64,000 nucleotides of DNA from Mycobacterium stomatepiae. GTDB taxonomy: Bacteria > Actinomycetota > Actinomycetes > Mycobacteriales > Mycobacteriaceae. Location: positions 6,146,823-6,210,822 of the forward strand of contig NZ_AP022587.1 in the NCBI RefSeq assembly GCF_010731715.1, read 5' to 3'. Under the pieces are notes generated by a model. It did no database searches. It was not told the origin of the DNA and saw only the letters and a program-made list of their open reading frames with translations. The position numbers and the translations under genes were made by a program. Position 1 is the first letter of the stretch; the number at the start of each line of letters is the position of its first letter. Below are positions 48,011 through 57,705 of the stretch, piece after piece.

Positions 48011-49618
48011 TCAGCGGCGCGTATCCGCGCGTGGACACCTGGAATTCTTGATCAGGTCGGCGCCTTTTTCGGCGATCATTACCGTCGCCGCGTTGGTGTT
48101 CCCACTGATGATTGCGGGCATCACCGACGCGTCAACGACCCGAAGTCCCTCGACGCCGCGAACTTTGAGCTCGGGATCGACCACGGCGCGTTCGTCGACA
48201 CCCATCGCGCAGGTACCAACCGCGTGGTATTCGGTCTGCGACCAGTTCCTGGCGTGAGCGGCCAGGGCGGCTTGGTCCAGATTCACCTCGGTGGGCAGGT
48301 TCATGCCTTTGAAGAACTTCCGCAAGGAAGGCTGCTGCGCGATCTCGATCGCCGCGCTCAGGCCTGCGATGGTTTCGTGAATATCTGCCGGATCGGAGAA
48401 GTAGGCGGGATCGATGCGAGGAGGCTTCAGCGGGTCGGCGTGGCCCAGCCAGAGCCGGCCACGGCTGCGCGGGTGGGTTACGGCGGCGTTCATCGTGAAA
48501 TTGGACAGCGGCGGGCTGAAGCGGCCATGGTCGACGAATGATGTTGGTCCCCCGATGAATTGGATGTTTGGGATGCCGTCGCCAGAGGTGGATAGGAATC
48601 CGCCGACCTCACCGCCGTTGGAGGCGAAGGGGACACCGCGCCGGTCTTGCCAGATCGCAAGATTTTCCGGGCTAGCCATCTCCAGCAGATCCGTCGAACC
48701 CTGGGTTGCCCAGACGATCGGGGTCATCGTGTGATCGTGCAGATTCTCCCCGACGCCCGGCACGTCGACTTTCACGTCGATCCCTAGTGCCCGCAGCGGG
48801 TCGGCCGGACCGATGCCCGACAGCAGCAACAGTTGCGAGGAGTTGACGGTACCGCCGGCGAGAATCACCTCGGCCCCGGCATAGGCGGTCGTCTCTGCGT
48901 CAGCGTGCAGGTAGGCCACGCCGGTGGCGCGCGTCCCCGACAAGAGAACCCGGGTGGCAAGCGCGTTGACCCGCACGGTGAGGTTGGGGCGCCCGAGCGC
49001 CGGTCTCAGATAGCCGTCGGCGCCCGACCAGCGCCAACCTTCATGACAGCTGACTTGATAAGCGCCCGAACCGATCTGGGCGGCACCATTGAAGTCGTCG
49101 GTGGTAGCCAGACCCCATTCGCTCGCCGCGCTGATCCAATTGTGCGAAAGCTCATGCGTGAACATCCGGTCCTCGACGTGTAGGGGACCGCTCTGACCGT
49201 GCAGCGGTTCGCCGAGTCTGCTGTTGTTCTCTGCCTTGATGAAATAGGGCAGCACGCTGTCGTAATCCCAACCAGCGCAGCCGCGTTCGCTCCAGCCGTC
49301 GAAGTCGGAGCGGTCGCCGCGGATGTAGACCATCAGATTGATCGAGGATGAACCACCCAGCGTCTTGCCGCGCGGGTAGGCCATTGATCCCTGATAGTTC
49401 GTCTGCGGTTCGAGGCGATAATCCCAGTCGACTTCCGTCCCGAATAGGGAACTGAAGATGGCGGGGACCCGAATTGCGTCCTGGGTGTCCTCGGGGCCTG
49501 CCTCCAGTAAGAGCACTTGAACCGACGGGTCTTCGGACAATCGATTGGCCAGCACGCACCCGGCGCTACCGGCTCCGACTATCACGTAGTCGAAAGAATT
49601 TTGCGGTGAAGATGTCAT
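48011..49618 (-). CDS. GMC-family FAD oxidoreductase (choline/alcohol dehydrogenase-like)
   Basis: 535 residues from ATG 49618. NSFDYVIVGAGSAGCVLANR is the FAD-binding fold; YPRGKTLGGSSSINLMVYIR and ILAGGTVNSSQLLLLSGIGP are the GMC signatures 1 and 2; SQTEYHAVGTCAMGV contains the active-site His and NTNAATVMIAEKGADLI follows near the end. It oxidises an alcohol to aldehyde with FAD; the substrate is unknown. Divergent from the TetR gene, with a palindrome 17 bp upstream of its start. Confidence 0.92.
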   Translation of the reverse strand: MTSSPQNSFDYVIVGAGSAGCVLANRLSEDPSVQVLLLEAGPEDTQDAIRVPAIFSSLFGTEVDWDYRLEPQTNYQGSMAYPRGKTLGGSSSINLMVYIRGDRSDFDGWSERGCAGWDYDSVLPYFIKAENNSRLGEPLHGQSGPLHVEDRMFTHELSHNWISAASEWGLATTDDFNGAAQIGSGAYQVSCHEGWRWSGADGYLRPALGRPNLTVRVNALATRVLLSGTRATGVAYLHADAETTAYAGAEVILAGGTVNSSQLLLLSGIGPADPLRALGIDVKVDVPGVGENLHDHTMTPIVWATQGSTDLLEMASPENLAIWQDRRGVPFASNGGEVGGFLSTSGDGIPNIQFIGGPTSFVDHGRFSPPLSNFTMNAAVTHPRSRGRLWLGHADPLKPPRIDPAYFSDPADIHETIAGLSAAIEIAQQPSLRKFFKGMNLPTEVNLDQAALAAHARNWSQTEYHAVGTCAMGVDERAVVDPELKVRGVEGLRVVDASVMPAIISGNTNAATVMIAEKGADLIKNSRCPRADTRR

Positions 49619-49634
49619 GCGCCGAACGTACCTC

Positions 49635-49650
49635 TATCTGGATACAGATA
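49635..49650. promoter_or_regulatory. Perfect palindrome TATCTG-GATA-CAGATA, candidate TetR operator
   Basis: Exact 6-bp arms around GATA, 17 bp before the GMC oxidoreductase start and 97 bp before the TetR start. Position and form suit repression of the oxidoreductase by the divergent TetR protein. Inference only. Confidence 0.55.
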
Positions 49651-49746
49651 CAATCAGATGATGACTGCCTTCACATAGTCTGGCGCTAACAGCGCAGGTT
49701 GTCCTAGTCTTTGCATCATGGGACGCGTGCGATCAGAAGGTTTGGA

Positions 49747-50364
49747 ATGAGGGATTACGACGGGAAGACCGCGACGGAGCGGGTCGCCGAGCGCCGTGCC
49801 CGGTTGGTCGACGCGGGCATCGAGTTGTTCGGCGAACAGGGCTACGCCGGCACTTCCATCCGGGCGGTGCTGCGACAAGCTGGGCTGCGCGATCGTTATT
49901 TCGGCGAGAGCTTCGCCGATCTGGACGCGCTGCTGGCTGCCGCCTACGACCAACTCATCGACGAGGAAGTCAGCGTTTGCCGTGTCGCGATCGACGCCAC
50001 CAGTGGGGCCTCGGAAGGGGCGCGGGCGATGATCGATGCGATCAGCCGCGCGCTGGACGGTAAGCCCGGCCACGCGCGCATCAAGCTTCGCGAGGTGTTT
50101 GCGGGCGGGCCCATCGTTGCGGTCCAACGCGAGGTAGGGCTTCGCAAACTGGCCCAGCTCGTCGCCGATTTGTTGCCGGCGGCGGGCGGCGTCGACGACC
50201 GCAGACGGTTGTTGCTCGGCGTCGGGGTGGTGGCCGCAGCCGACGCGTACTTACTCGCCTGGCTGGACGGTGAATTAAAGGTGACGCGTGAAGAAGTGGT
50301 CGACCTCGTGACGCAAGTATTCGATTCGCTGGCGGCCGACATGGTGGTCAGCCCGTCGGGATAG
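49747..50364 (+). CDS. TetR/AcrR family transcriptional regulator
   Basis: 205 residues from ATG 49747 (MRDYDGKTATERVAERRARL). HTH: LVDAGIELFGEQGYAGTSIR with VLRQAGLRDRYFGESFADLD, a common mycobacterial TetR form with an unusual recognition helix lacking the YYHF-like motif. Likely controls the divergent GMC oxidoreductase via the 16-bp palindrome. Confidence 0.88.
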   Translation: MRDYDGKTATERVAERRARLVDAGIELFGEQGYAGTSIRAVLRQAGLRDRYFGESFADLDALLAAAYDQLIDEEVSVCRVAIDATSGASEGARAMIDAISRALDGKPGHARIKLREVFAGGPIVAVQREVGLRKLAQLVADLLPAAGGVDDRRRLLLGVGVVAAADAYLLAWLDGELKVTREEVVDLVTQVFDSLAADMVVSPSG

Positions 50365-50508
50365 CAGTCAGATGGCCGTCGACTTGCAGCAGGGCGTGGG
50401 CTTTCAGCGTCGACTTGGGCGCAGCTAGGGTATTCACCGGCGCGTGTTGTCCACGGTGTGCCAGTATCCCTGGTCCGCGATCGCGCCAGTGGCGGTTGCA
50501 AACGCTCG

Positions 50509-51363
50509 TCAGTAACCGATCGACGCCAGGCAGGAACCGCGTGGTTCTTGGTAGTACCCCAGCGCCATCAGGTTCAGCATGTAGACGACGCGCAAACCGT
50601 GGTCGAAACACCATCGCAAAAGCTCCGCGTTGCGCAACGGAACAAGAAATCCATTCCAGGAGAACGCGTTTGCGTCGGCGATCAACGCCATCAGATCTTC
50701 GTTGCTCACGGCAACAGAGTGGCCGGTGAAACCGACGTCGGTCGTGTACGCGGTGATCTGGCCGTCGCGTTCGACGACCTTTGCCGATCCGTGCGCGATC
50801 GCATCGCGCAGTTCGCCACTGCGGTCGTGGCCGTGCACCTGTAGACAGAGTTTGTCGCAGTCGGCCAAATCCGCTTCGTGGGCCGCGCGCACGTCGAATC
50901 CGCTGATCTGCATCGACAGGGGTTTGCCTTGGATTGCGGCGAGGGGTTCACGGACCTGGAAGCCGAGCTTGGTGTAAAGGCTCATCGAACGGTTGTGATA
51001 TGCGACCTGTACCAGCCGCACTCCCAATGCCTGCTGCTCGGCGCTTCGGTCCAGCACGGCCTGCATCAAGGCGCGGCCGACGCCGCTGTCCTGGACATCG
51101 GTGGCCACGCTGACCGGGCCCACGCCGAAGATTGCCGAACGTTCGTCGAGAAAATTGCTACCAACGACCCGATCGTCGGATTCGGCTACGACGCTGAAGT
51201 ATCCGGGGTGCGGCTGTAACGCCGCGACGAGATCATGGGCTTGCTGCACCGAGCGGAAATCCGACGGAAAGTTGTGCCGGGCAGCGATCGCGTTGAAAGC
51301 CTTGTAGCAGATGCGCGCGCCCTCGTTGGCGTCCGCCTGCGTCATGGGGCGTATGCGGGTCAT
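50509..51363 (-). CDS. GNAT N-acetyltransferase
   Basis: 284 residues from ATG 51363 (MTRIRPMTQADANEGARICY). The first GNAT domain contains VATDVQDSGVGRALMQAVLD (acetyl-CoA loop) and NRSMSLYTKLGFQVREPLAA; the second half, about 140 residues, is probably a degenerate second GNAT or ligand domain. Substrate unknown. Convergent with the TetR gene. Confidence 0.85.
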   Translation of the reverse strand: MTRIRPMTQADANEGARICYKAFNAIAARHNFPSDFRSVQQAHDLVAALQPHPGYFSVVAESDDRVVGSNFLDERSAIFGVGPVSVATDVQDSGVGRALMQAVLDRSAEQQALGVRLVQVAYHNRSMSLYTKLGFQVREPLAAIQGKPLSMQISGFDVRAAHEADLADCDKLCLQVHGHDRSGELRDAIAHGSAKVVERDGQITAYTTDVGFTGHSVAVSNEDLMALIADANAFSWNGFLVPLRNAELLRWCFDHGLRVVYMLNLMALGYYQEPRGSCLASIGY

Positions 51364-51523
51364 CTGGTGTCCTTTATCCGTCGCCAGCACTAACGACGTA
51401 GCCTACCTAGTTGACCGGCAGCTAAACACCCTGCGGCTGAAAGGCTTACGCTTCCAGTAAGGAGCGAGTGTCTTTCAGGGAAGCGAAAACACAAGGGGGA
51501 GAGCCCGGTACGTGAGGAGGTGC

Positions 51524-52032
51524 CTAACCGCCGATTACGAAGCAGCGACCACTGCTCGTCGCAAGCAGGACCTCTTGGACCGCGGACTTGTCGATCGTCG
51601 AGAATTCGAAGCGATGGGTTTGTTGGCCGGCCTCGATGGCAGCATCCTGAGACTCGTTGGTGCCGTCCTTCTTACGCACGATCGCAGTGACCTTGTCCGG
51701 CTTCGACAGATTCTGCGGCTCGTGGAAATACCAAATCTCGATACCCGCTCCGGCTGAATTCGCTTGCCAGCCATCGGGTAGTAACACGCCGGGTTGCCCT
51801 CGGCGTCCGGCGGAGGCGGTGTGCAGATCGATAAGCCGACGCAATCGGGCGCTGCGCTGGTCGTTCCCGCCGGCACAACGGTCGTGGCGGGGGCAACGGT
51901 GGTGCTGCTGCTAGCCACGGGTTTCGCTGAGCTGGAGCCCGATGTGTTGGGTCCAGAAGCCTGGTGCGAGCCACAGGCGGTGACGGCAACCCCCAGTGCT
52001 ATTGCTGCGAGGGGGAACAAGCTGCGAAGCAT
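51524..52032 (-). CDS. Lipoprotein, one frameshift
   Basis: About 169 residues if repaired. Signal peptide with lipobox (MLRSLFPLAAIALGVAVTACG, Cys lipidated), then a Ser/Thr/Pro-rich linker (SSSAKPVASSSTTVAPATT) and CVGLSICTPPPPDAEG. A base is missing near 51776 in a C run (CYYP, then the other frame continues DGWQANSAGAGIEIWYFHEP); the C-terminus ends SSGRCFVIGG. Function unknown; similar linker-bearing lipoproteins are common in mycobacteria. Sequencing error likely. Confidence 0.75.
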
Positions 52033-52134
52033 CGTCTTAGGCCTTCTATTAGCGAAGCGGCGTCAGTTGCTGACGAATACAGAGCTAACACTCGACGCGC
52101 TCGCATGGCAAGAGGCCCGGCGGTACACCGTCGC

Positions 52135-52641
52135 CTAGGAGTGGTCGGCGATCCAAGTGGTGGTGAAGCGCTGCACCGCGGGGATGCTCTCAGACAAACC
52201 TTCGCCGAGGGTCTTCTCGAGCTTGCCGCCCACCAAGGGGATTTTGACCTGCACTTTGACCGCGAACCGCAACTGGGTGCCATCGCCGGTCGGTTCCAGC
52301 CACGCTTCCGCGCGAGCCCCGCCCACCCCGGGCGAAGTCGAGACGTTGACCTGTCCGAGAACCTGACCGTCATCGGCCGGTTTCCACGTCTCCTCGTGCA
52401 CGAGTTTCAGTTCGCCCGGTGCGAATTTGGCGACCGGGCCGGGCAAGAGCTGCCGCCCCAGGTGCTGAGTTACGCGCACTGTCACGCTGCCGTCGGGGTC
52501 GACATTCAGCGAGTCCAGGGTGGTGGTCTTGGTATCCCCGAGAGCGATCCGGGCCAGCCAATAGTCCTCGCGGCTGAACGCCGCGTGGATTTGTCGAACA
52601 CTGGCAGGCGATTCAGTCACGATGTCGAATGAGCGGGGCAT
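52135..52641 (-). CDS. DUF2505 protein
   Basis: 168 residues: MPRSFDIVTESPASVRQIHA, AFSREDYWLARIALGD, and VSTSPGVGGARAEAWLEPTG with VKIPLVGGKLEKTLGEGL. This matches the mycobacterial DUF2505 family, whose fold resembles START/polyketide cyclase-like lipid-binding domains. No signal peptide, so probably cytosolic. Function unknown. Confidence 0.85.
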   Translation of the reverse strand: MPRSFDIVTESPASVRQIHAAFSREDYWLARIALGDTKTTTLDSLNVDPDGSVTVRVTQHLGRQLLPGPVAKFAPGELKLVHEETWKPADDGQVLGQVNVSTSPGVGGARAEAWLEPTGDGTQLRFAVKVQVKIPLVGGKLEKTLGEGLSESIPAVQRFTTTWIADHS

Positions 52642-52728
52642 AGCAACTCATTCTTACCAAAGTCGCGGCCGACGTGTTGGGCTTGCTCGAATCGATTGAA
52701 CGTCAGGGGAACTAGCGCGCGATGACGA

Positions 52729-53483
52729 CTACTGCTTGTCGACTTTGGCAACGATCTGTTTGGCGGCGGTGACACCCGCGTCACCCGGATCCTTTCCGCA
52801 CGCCTCGGTGTCAATCACAACGTTGTTCCGAACCGTCAGCGCCCGTTGACAGGTCTGGGACATCGAGTCGGTGCCCTTGCTCAGACTCACGCTTACGGTA
52901 GTGCTGAGTATCCCGTTGGCATTGGAAACCGGTCCCACCTTCCATTGGATGTTCGGGGCGTCCGGTTCGCCGCCGGGAACGGTTTCCTGGCGGTTGGCGC
53001 AGGTGGGCCAGCGCTGGGCCGAGGTGTTGAAGAAGGCGCTCGCCTGGTCGGCGGACGGAAACAACACCACGAACTGGGTGACATCGGGGTTCGGATCGTT
53101 TGAACCTGGGGGGATGGGCGCGAGGTCACGCTCGCCGTGCACCGCGGTGTTGCCGCTGCCGCCATAGATGGGCGCTAAGCCCTCGCCGGTGATGAAGAGG
53201 CACTCGGCGGGGAACTTGTACCCCTTGGGGAATACCTCGGCGCTTTTGTCCTCTTGCAGCGTGTCGAAGGTCTTGTCGGCCTTGGAGCCCGTGGCCCCCA
53301 GCACGGTGTCGACTTCGGCGGGAGTCAGCAAGAGGTTCGCGAGCGCGGCTTGCGCGAGGGAGGCTTCGATGACGTCGTGGTTGTGGTCGACGACGAAGCC
53401 GTGCCACCCTCGTTGCCACCGCCGCAGGCAGCGACCAATATCCCGGTAGTGGCCACGGCGGCGGCGACTGCAAATTGACGCAT
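52729..53483 (-). CDS. PknH-type sensor-domain lipoprotein, copy 1 (one frameshift)
   Basis: 251 residues after repair. ATG 53483 gives MRQFAVAAAVATTGILVAAC, a lipoprotein signal, then a Ser/Thr/Lys linker; a base is missing near 53358, after which SLAQAALANLLLTPAEVDTV continues. The extracytoplasmic domain carries ECLFITGEGLAPIYGG, QFVVLFPSADQASAFFNTSA, WPTCANR and a late CQRALTVRNNVVIDTEACG, as in the PknH C-terminal sensor family (paired Cys). It lacks a kinase domain. The upstream region shares GAGCATACGACAGC (read on the + strand) with the neighbouring copy. Confidence 0.82.
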
Positions 53484-53560
53484 CGTTGGTGCCTTTCCTG
53501 CTCGACTCGACAGGGTTCCGCGCGCCCGCGCGTCAGCTATCGACTGATTGTTTGCGGATG

Positions 53561-53574
53561 GAGCATACGACAGC
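53561..53574 (-). promoter_or_regulatory. Shared promoter element, copy 1 (GCTGTCGTATGCTC)
   Basis: Identical 14-mer upstream of both sensor lipoprotein genes. It includes a plausible extended -10 (TATGCT). Here it is about 80 bp before the start; in the neighbour about 30 bp. The SD regions (CAGCAGGAAGGCAC-like) are also conserved. Confidence 0.45.
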
Positions 53575-53673
53575 TGCCAGCGTCCCGCGGTGTTTGCGGA
53601 CGGAACGACACGCTCAAAGCTGCCGGTGAGATCGCAGCGTGAACTACCGGATTCGTGCCGGCGGGCGCGGTGC

Positions 53674-54428
53674 CTACTGTTTGTCGACTTTGCCGGCGAT
53701 CTGATTGGCGATGTCGATGCCCACGTCTCCGGGGATCGGGCGGCAACCGTCGACGTCGATCGCGATGTTGTTGCGCACGGTCAGCGCCCGCTGACAGCTT
53801 TTATCGATCGTCTTGCCGTCCTTGGTGAGGCTTATAGACACGGTCGTACTGAGAACTCCGTTGGCATTGGATACCGGTCCTACTTTCCAACCAAAGCCCG
53901 AAGACTTCGCGCTATCGGGGACTGTGCCTTGACGGTTGGCGCAGGCGGGCCAGCGTTGGGCCGAGGTGGTGAAGAAGGCACTCGCCTGCTGGGCGGACGG
54001 GAACATCACCACGTATTGGTTTGCGTCAGGGGTCGAACCATCTGACTCGGGCGAGGGGACGCTGACTCTCTCCCCGCGAACCCCGGTGTTCCCGCTGTTG
54101 GAATACACCGCGCGAGGCCGGGACCGGTGATGTACAAGCATTCGTCGGGGAACCTGAATCCCGGCGGGCCCACGCCCGCGGTTGGGTCTTCCTGCAACGA
54201 GTCGGACACTTTGTCGGTCCGCGAGCCGGTGACTCCCAGGACACCGTCGACGTCGGTCTCGCTGAGCAACAGATCCTGCAGGCTGCCCGGCGGGAGCGCC
54301 TGCTTGGTGGAACTCGACGGGGCCGTCCACGAGGACGTGGTGCCGGTGCCGCCCCCGTTGCTATCGCATCCGGCGATCAGCATCGCGGCGGCGGCGACCG
54401 CGACCAGGGCGGGTAGCTGACGCGTCAT
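53674..54428 (-). CDS. PknH-type sensor-domain lipoprotein, copy 2 (one frameshift)
   Basis: 251 residues after repair, the same length as the neighbouring copy. MTRQLPALVAVAAAAMLIAG with CDS makes a lipobox; LLLSETDVDGVLGVTGSRTD, ECLYITGPGLA, NQYVVMFPSAQQASAFFTTS, WPACANRQGTVPD and CQRALTVRNNIAIDVDGC match copy 1 closely. A base is missing near 54110 (GLA then VYSNSGNTGVRGERV in the next frame). A tandem duplicate with a conserved promoter; a sensor of unknown ligand. Confidence 0.82.
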
Positions 54429-54459
54429 TGCGTGCCTTCCTGCTGGAGTCGATTCGGGT

Positions 54460-54473
54460 GAGCATACGACAGC
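54460..54473 (-). promoter_or_regulatory. Shared promoter element, copy 2 (GCTGTCGTATGCTC)
   Basis: Exact copy of the 14-mer at 53561-53574, upstream of lipoprotein copy 2. The spacing to the start codon is about 30 bp, shorter than in copy 1. Confidence 0.45.
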
Positions 54474-54516
54474 AGTTGGCCGCCACCGCAGAACGACCGA
54501 GCTGTCAAACTGTGGT

Positions 54517-54885
54517 GTGCCCGAAATCTGCTTCGCCTCGGTAGCGCCGATCGTTCCCGTTCGAGATCTCGACATCGCGTTGGATCGTTACCGCCGATTG
54601 GGGTTCGATGCCCGCGGCTACGACGGGCCTGAGCGCTACGGTTTTGTCGACCGTGGGGCGGTATCGATGCACCTCACCGAGTGGGCCGAGCATGATCCGC
54701 TGCGCACGGCAGCCGGCGTGTACCTCTACGTCAGCGACGCCGACGCCCTCTACGCGGAATGGGCGGCGCTGCAGGATCTCGGTGGGCGCCTGGTGGAGCC
54801 CGCCGATACTCCTTACGGCTTAAGGGAATTCGCGTACATCGATCCCGACGGGACCTTACACCGCGTCGGTTCGCGGGGAAGTTGA
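54517..54885 (+). CDS. VOC-family (bleomycin-resistance/glyoxalase-like) protein
   Basis: 122 residues from GTG 54517. SVAPIVPVRDLDIALDRYRR starts the first beta-alpha-beta module; GVYLYVSDADALYAEWAALQ and LREFAYIDPDGTLHRVGSRG close the second. Complete VOC fold, in contrast to the fragment at 47616. Metal residues are partly conserved; activity (resistance or dioxygenase-like) unknown. It overlaps the convergent DMT transporter by 30 bp. Confidence 0.85.
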   Translation: MPEICFASVAPIVPVRDLDIALDRYRRLGFDARGYDGPERYGFVDRGAVSMHLTEWAEHDPLRTAAGVYLYVSDADALYAEWAALQDLGGRLVEPADTPYGLREFAYIDPDGTLHRVGSRGS

Positions 54886-55763
54886 TCGCTCGCTCGACGC
54901 ATCGGTGGTTGGGGATTCGGCGGCCTGGCTGTGTGCGAGCGCCACCGCCGCCGCGATCATCACCGCGACAGACACACCGAGCGCGACCATGCCGATGTGG
55001 TCGGTGCTCAACGTCTCGCCCAGCACGGTGATGCCAAGCACCGAGCCGACGAGCGGCTCGGCGACCGTCACCGCGGGCAGTGACGCGGTCAGCGGTCCGG
55101 CCCGAAACGCGGACTGCTCCCAGGCCGTCGCGGCGATTCCGATCACCGCCCACACGTAGAACTCGGGCGTCCGCAACAATTCCGGGATGCCGCGGCCGAG
55201 TTGGTCGACCACACCCTTCGTCAACACGGAGAAAAGACCCCACAACGCGCCCGACATGAGCCCCAGCAGCAACGCGCTCAGCCAACCCGAGGACAACCGG
55301 GCACCGATCACACAGACGATCAGTGCTGGGCCCAGGATCAAGGCCACAATCGTCCATGTCTTAATCGACCCGCGGGGAGTGCCGGCTTGCGGGTTGCCGA
55401 CGGTCACCACCACGGCGACGGCAGCCACCAGGAGGACTGCCCAAATAGCTTGCCAGCGCGATATTTTGCGATGATTCTTCGTGCTGCTGATGAGCATCGC
55501 GAACAGCAAAGAAGTCACCGACAGCGCCTGCACGAGAACCACCGAACCCAGGCCGAGCGCCGCGGCCTGCAGCCCAAACCCGGCGGCGGCCACGAGGCTG
55601 CCTAGCCACCAACGGCGATCGTGCAGTAGCCGATGGAACAGTGCCGGGTGCTGACCGGTGTGTCGGTGACCTGCCGAGCCGATTGCTGTTCTAGGATATG
55701 TCCGATGCCGATCATCAGGGCGGCCGCCAACGCGAGTAGCACCGCGATCCAGGTCGGTCCCAT
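54856..55763 (-). CDS. DMT-type transporter, one frameshift
   Basis: About 302 residues after repair. ATG 55763 begins MGPTWIAVLLALAAALMIGI, TM1; a base is missing near 55640 (VTDTPVSTRHC, then PALFHRLLHDRRWWLGSLVA in another frame). About nine further TM helices follow (LVAAAGFGLQAAALGLGS, SLLFAMLISSTKNHRKIS, ALLLGLMSGALWGLFSVLTK). Such small EamA-like proteins export or import metabolites. It lies 13 bp downstream of the DoxX-like gene, probably in one transcript. Confidence 0.75.
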
Positions 55764-55775
55764 CGAAAGCTCCGG

Positions 55776-56165
55776 TCAGCTGTTGCGCATGATCTTCAGC
55801 GCAGTGGTGATCATCGGTATCTGAAGAGGCAGCCGTGCGAAGGCGGCGATGCGCATCGGCCACGGCTTGCTCCACCACAACCGGCACATGTTGACGTTGG
55901 CCGGGAAGACCCCGATGAACAGAAAGATCGCGGCGAGCGCGGCGAACCGGCGAGTCGGTCGCGGCACCAGCAAGGCGCCGGTGGCAATTTCGGCGACCCC
56001 CGATGCATAGGTGTAGAACCGCGGGGTGCCGGGCAGCTCGGCGGGGACGATCGTGTCGAACGGTGTGGGGGCGAGGAAATGCACGGTGCCGATACCCATC
56101 AGCATCGCTGCGACTCGATATGCGGCGGTCTGGACTTCGCGCTGGGCTACTGGCGTGGTGGTCAT
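55776..56165 (-). CDS. DoxX-like membrane protein
   Basis: 129 residues with four hydrophobic segments (VAAMLMGIGTVHFLAP, GVAEIATGALLV, FAALAAIFLFIGVFPANVNM, RLPLQIPMITTALKI). MGIGTVHFLAPTPFDTIVPA and GVAEIATGALLVPRPTRRF match the DoxX/YphA-like family of small quinone-pool-associated membrane proteins. Function unresolved. The start is ATG 56165. Confidence 0.82.
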   Translation of the reverse strand: MTTTPVAQREVQTAAYRVAAMLMGIGTVHFLAPTPFDTIVPAELPGTPRFYTYASGVAEIATGALLVPRPTRRFAALAAIFLFIGVFPANVNMCRLWWSKPWPMRIAAFARLPLQIPMITTALKIMRNS

Positions 56166-56495
56166 GGACTCATTGTGCTCATGGCGGGCGCGTGGTGCTC
56201 ATGCCGGGCGCGAGCGTAACGCCACGGTGAGATTGTGAGGAGCTTTTCGCAGTGCCGTTTCCCCCGCACGCGGGAAGCGCCCAACTCGCGGCAGAGGCGC
56301 CCAGCTCGTGACAGATGCAGAGGGGCCACGCGCCACCTTTGGTCTTCAAACGTTCGGCCTCCGTCTTTACCCGAACCGCTTAATTGTTAGCGCCGTCACA
56401 CGACCGGGCTTACCGAATTTAGACCATTACTATTGCCTATACAGTATTTGATACGATTCGCCCGTCTGACCGCCCGCCGCAGTGAGGTTGAGAAC
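56166..56495. other. Intergenic region with two short tandem duplications
   Basis: About 330 bp between DoxX and the thiolase. It contains two copies of an 18-bp sequence (56175-56192, 56195-56212; one mismatch) and two adjacent 20-bp copies (56277-56296, 56297-56316; four mismatches). AT-rich near 56385-56455, the likely thiolase promoter. No ORF recognised. Confidence 0.5.
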
Positions 56496-57669
56496 ATGGC
56501 TACACCCGTAATTGTCGGAGCCGCCCGGACCGCGATCGGTCGGTCGTTCAAGGGGACGCTGGTCAATACCCGCCCGAGACGCTGATCACGGCGATTCTTC
56601 CCGAGGTGGTGCGCCGTTCGGGTGTCGACCCGGCCGACATCGACGACATCATCTTTGCTGAATCTCATTACGGCGGTGGTGATTTGGCGCGGTATGCGGC
56701 CACTGCCACTGGCCTCGAGCACGTTCCGGGACAGTCGGTCAACCGGCACTGCGCGGGCAGCCTCACCGCGATCGGCAACGCTGCAGCACAGATTGGCTCC
56801 GGCATGGAGCGCGTCCTGATCGCGGGCGGCGTGCAGTCGCTGTCGATGACCCCGCTGACCAACTGGCGCATCCCGGGCCCCGAACTGAAGTTCGAAGAGC
56901 GCTGGATGCCGCCGACCCACGTCGAAACCCCGGATGCACCGGCCAAGGACATGTCCATCACCGTGGGCTGGAACACCGCGCAGTCCGAAGGCATCTCCCG
57001 CGAGCAGATGGATGCCTGGGCGGCTCGCTCGCACGAGTGCGCCATCGCGGCCATGGACGCCGGCAAGTTCCTCGATGAGATCCTGCCGCTGAAGATCACT
57101 CAGGTCGACGGTTCGGTGGTCGACTTCTCCGTCGACGAGCACCCTCGCCGGGACACCACGATCGAGAAGCTCGCCGGCCTCAAGGTGCTGCACCCGAGAT
57201 CGAGGGATTCTCGATCACTGCCGGGAACAGCAGTGGTACCAACGACGCCGCCGCGGGTGTGGCACTCGTCGACGCCGACTACGCGGCGTCCAACAACCTC
57301 AACGTGATGGCCAAGGTCAAGGCCTGGGCCGCCGCGGGTGTGCAGCCCCGGGACTGTGGTCTGGGTGCGCTCGCGGTGATCGACAAGGTGCTGCAGCGCG
57401 CCGGCCTCTCGTACGGTGATGTGGCGCTGTGGGAGATCAACGAGGCATTCGCCTCGGTGCCGGTCGCGGCGTGCAAGAGGTTCGGCCTTGACGAGGAGAA
57501 GGTGAACTTCTCCGGTAGCGGCTGCAGCCTCGGTCACCCGATCGCCGCCTCGGGCGCGCGGATGGTCACCACCTTGGTCTACGAGCTGGCCCGCCGCGGT
57601 GGCGGTATCGGCGTCGCGGCGATGTGCGCCGGCGGTGGCCAGGGCGGCGCCGTCGTCATCGAGGTCTAA
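56496..57669 (+). CDS. Acetyl-CoA acetyltransferase (thiolase), two frameshifts
   Basis: 1174 bp; adding the two missing bases gives exactly 391 residues, the normal thiolase length. MATPVIVGAARTAIGRSFKG; catalytic Cys in VNRHCAGSLTAIG; INEAFASVPVA, GCSLGHPIAASGARMV (His) and CAGGGQGGAVVIEV. A base is missing near 56573 (AATACCCGCCCG, expected AATACCCCGCCCG) and again near 57196 (CACCCGAGATC, expected CACCCCGAGATC), both in C runs. The bases fit sequencing error. Probably functional in vivo, in fatty-acid or steroid degradation. Confidence 0.9.
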
Positions 57670-57705
57670 CTCGCTACGCCGAACGTGCTCTAGTGGCGCG
57701 ATTTT

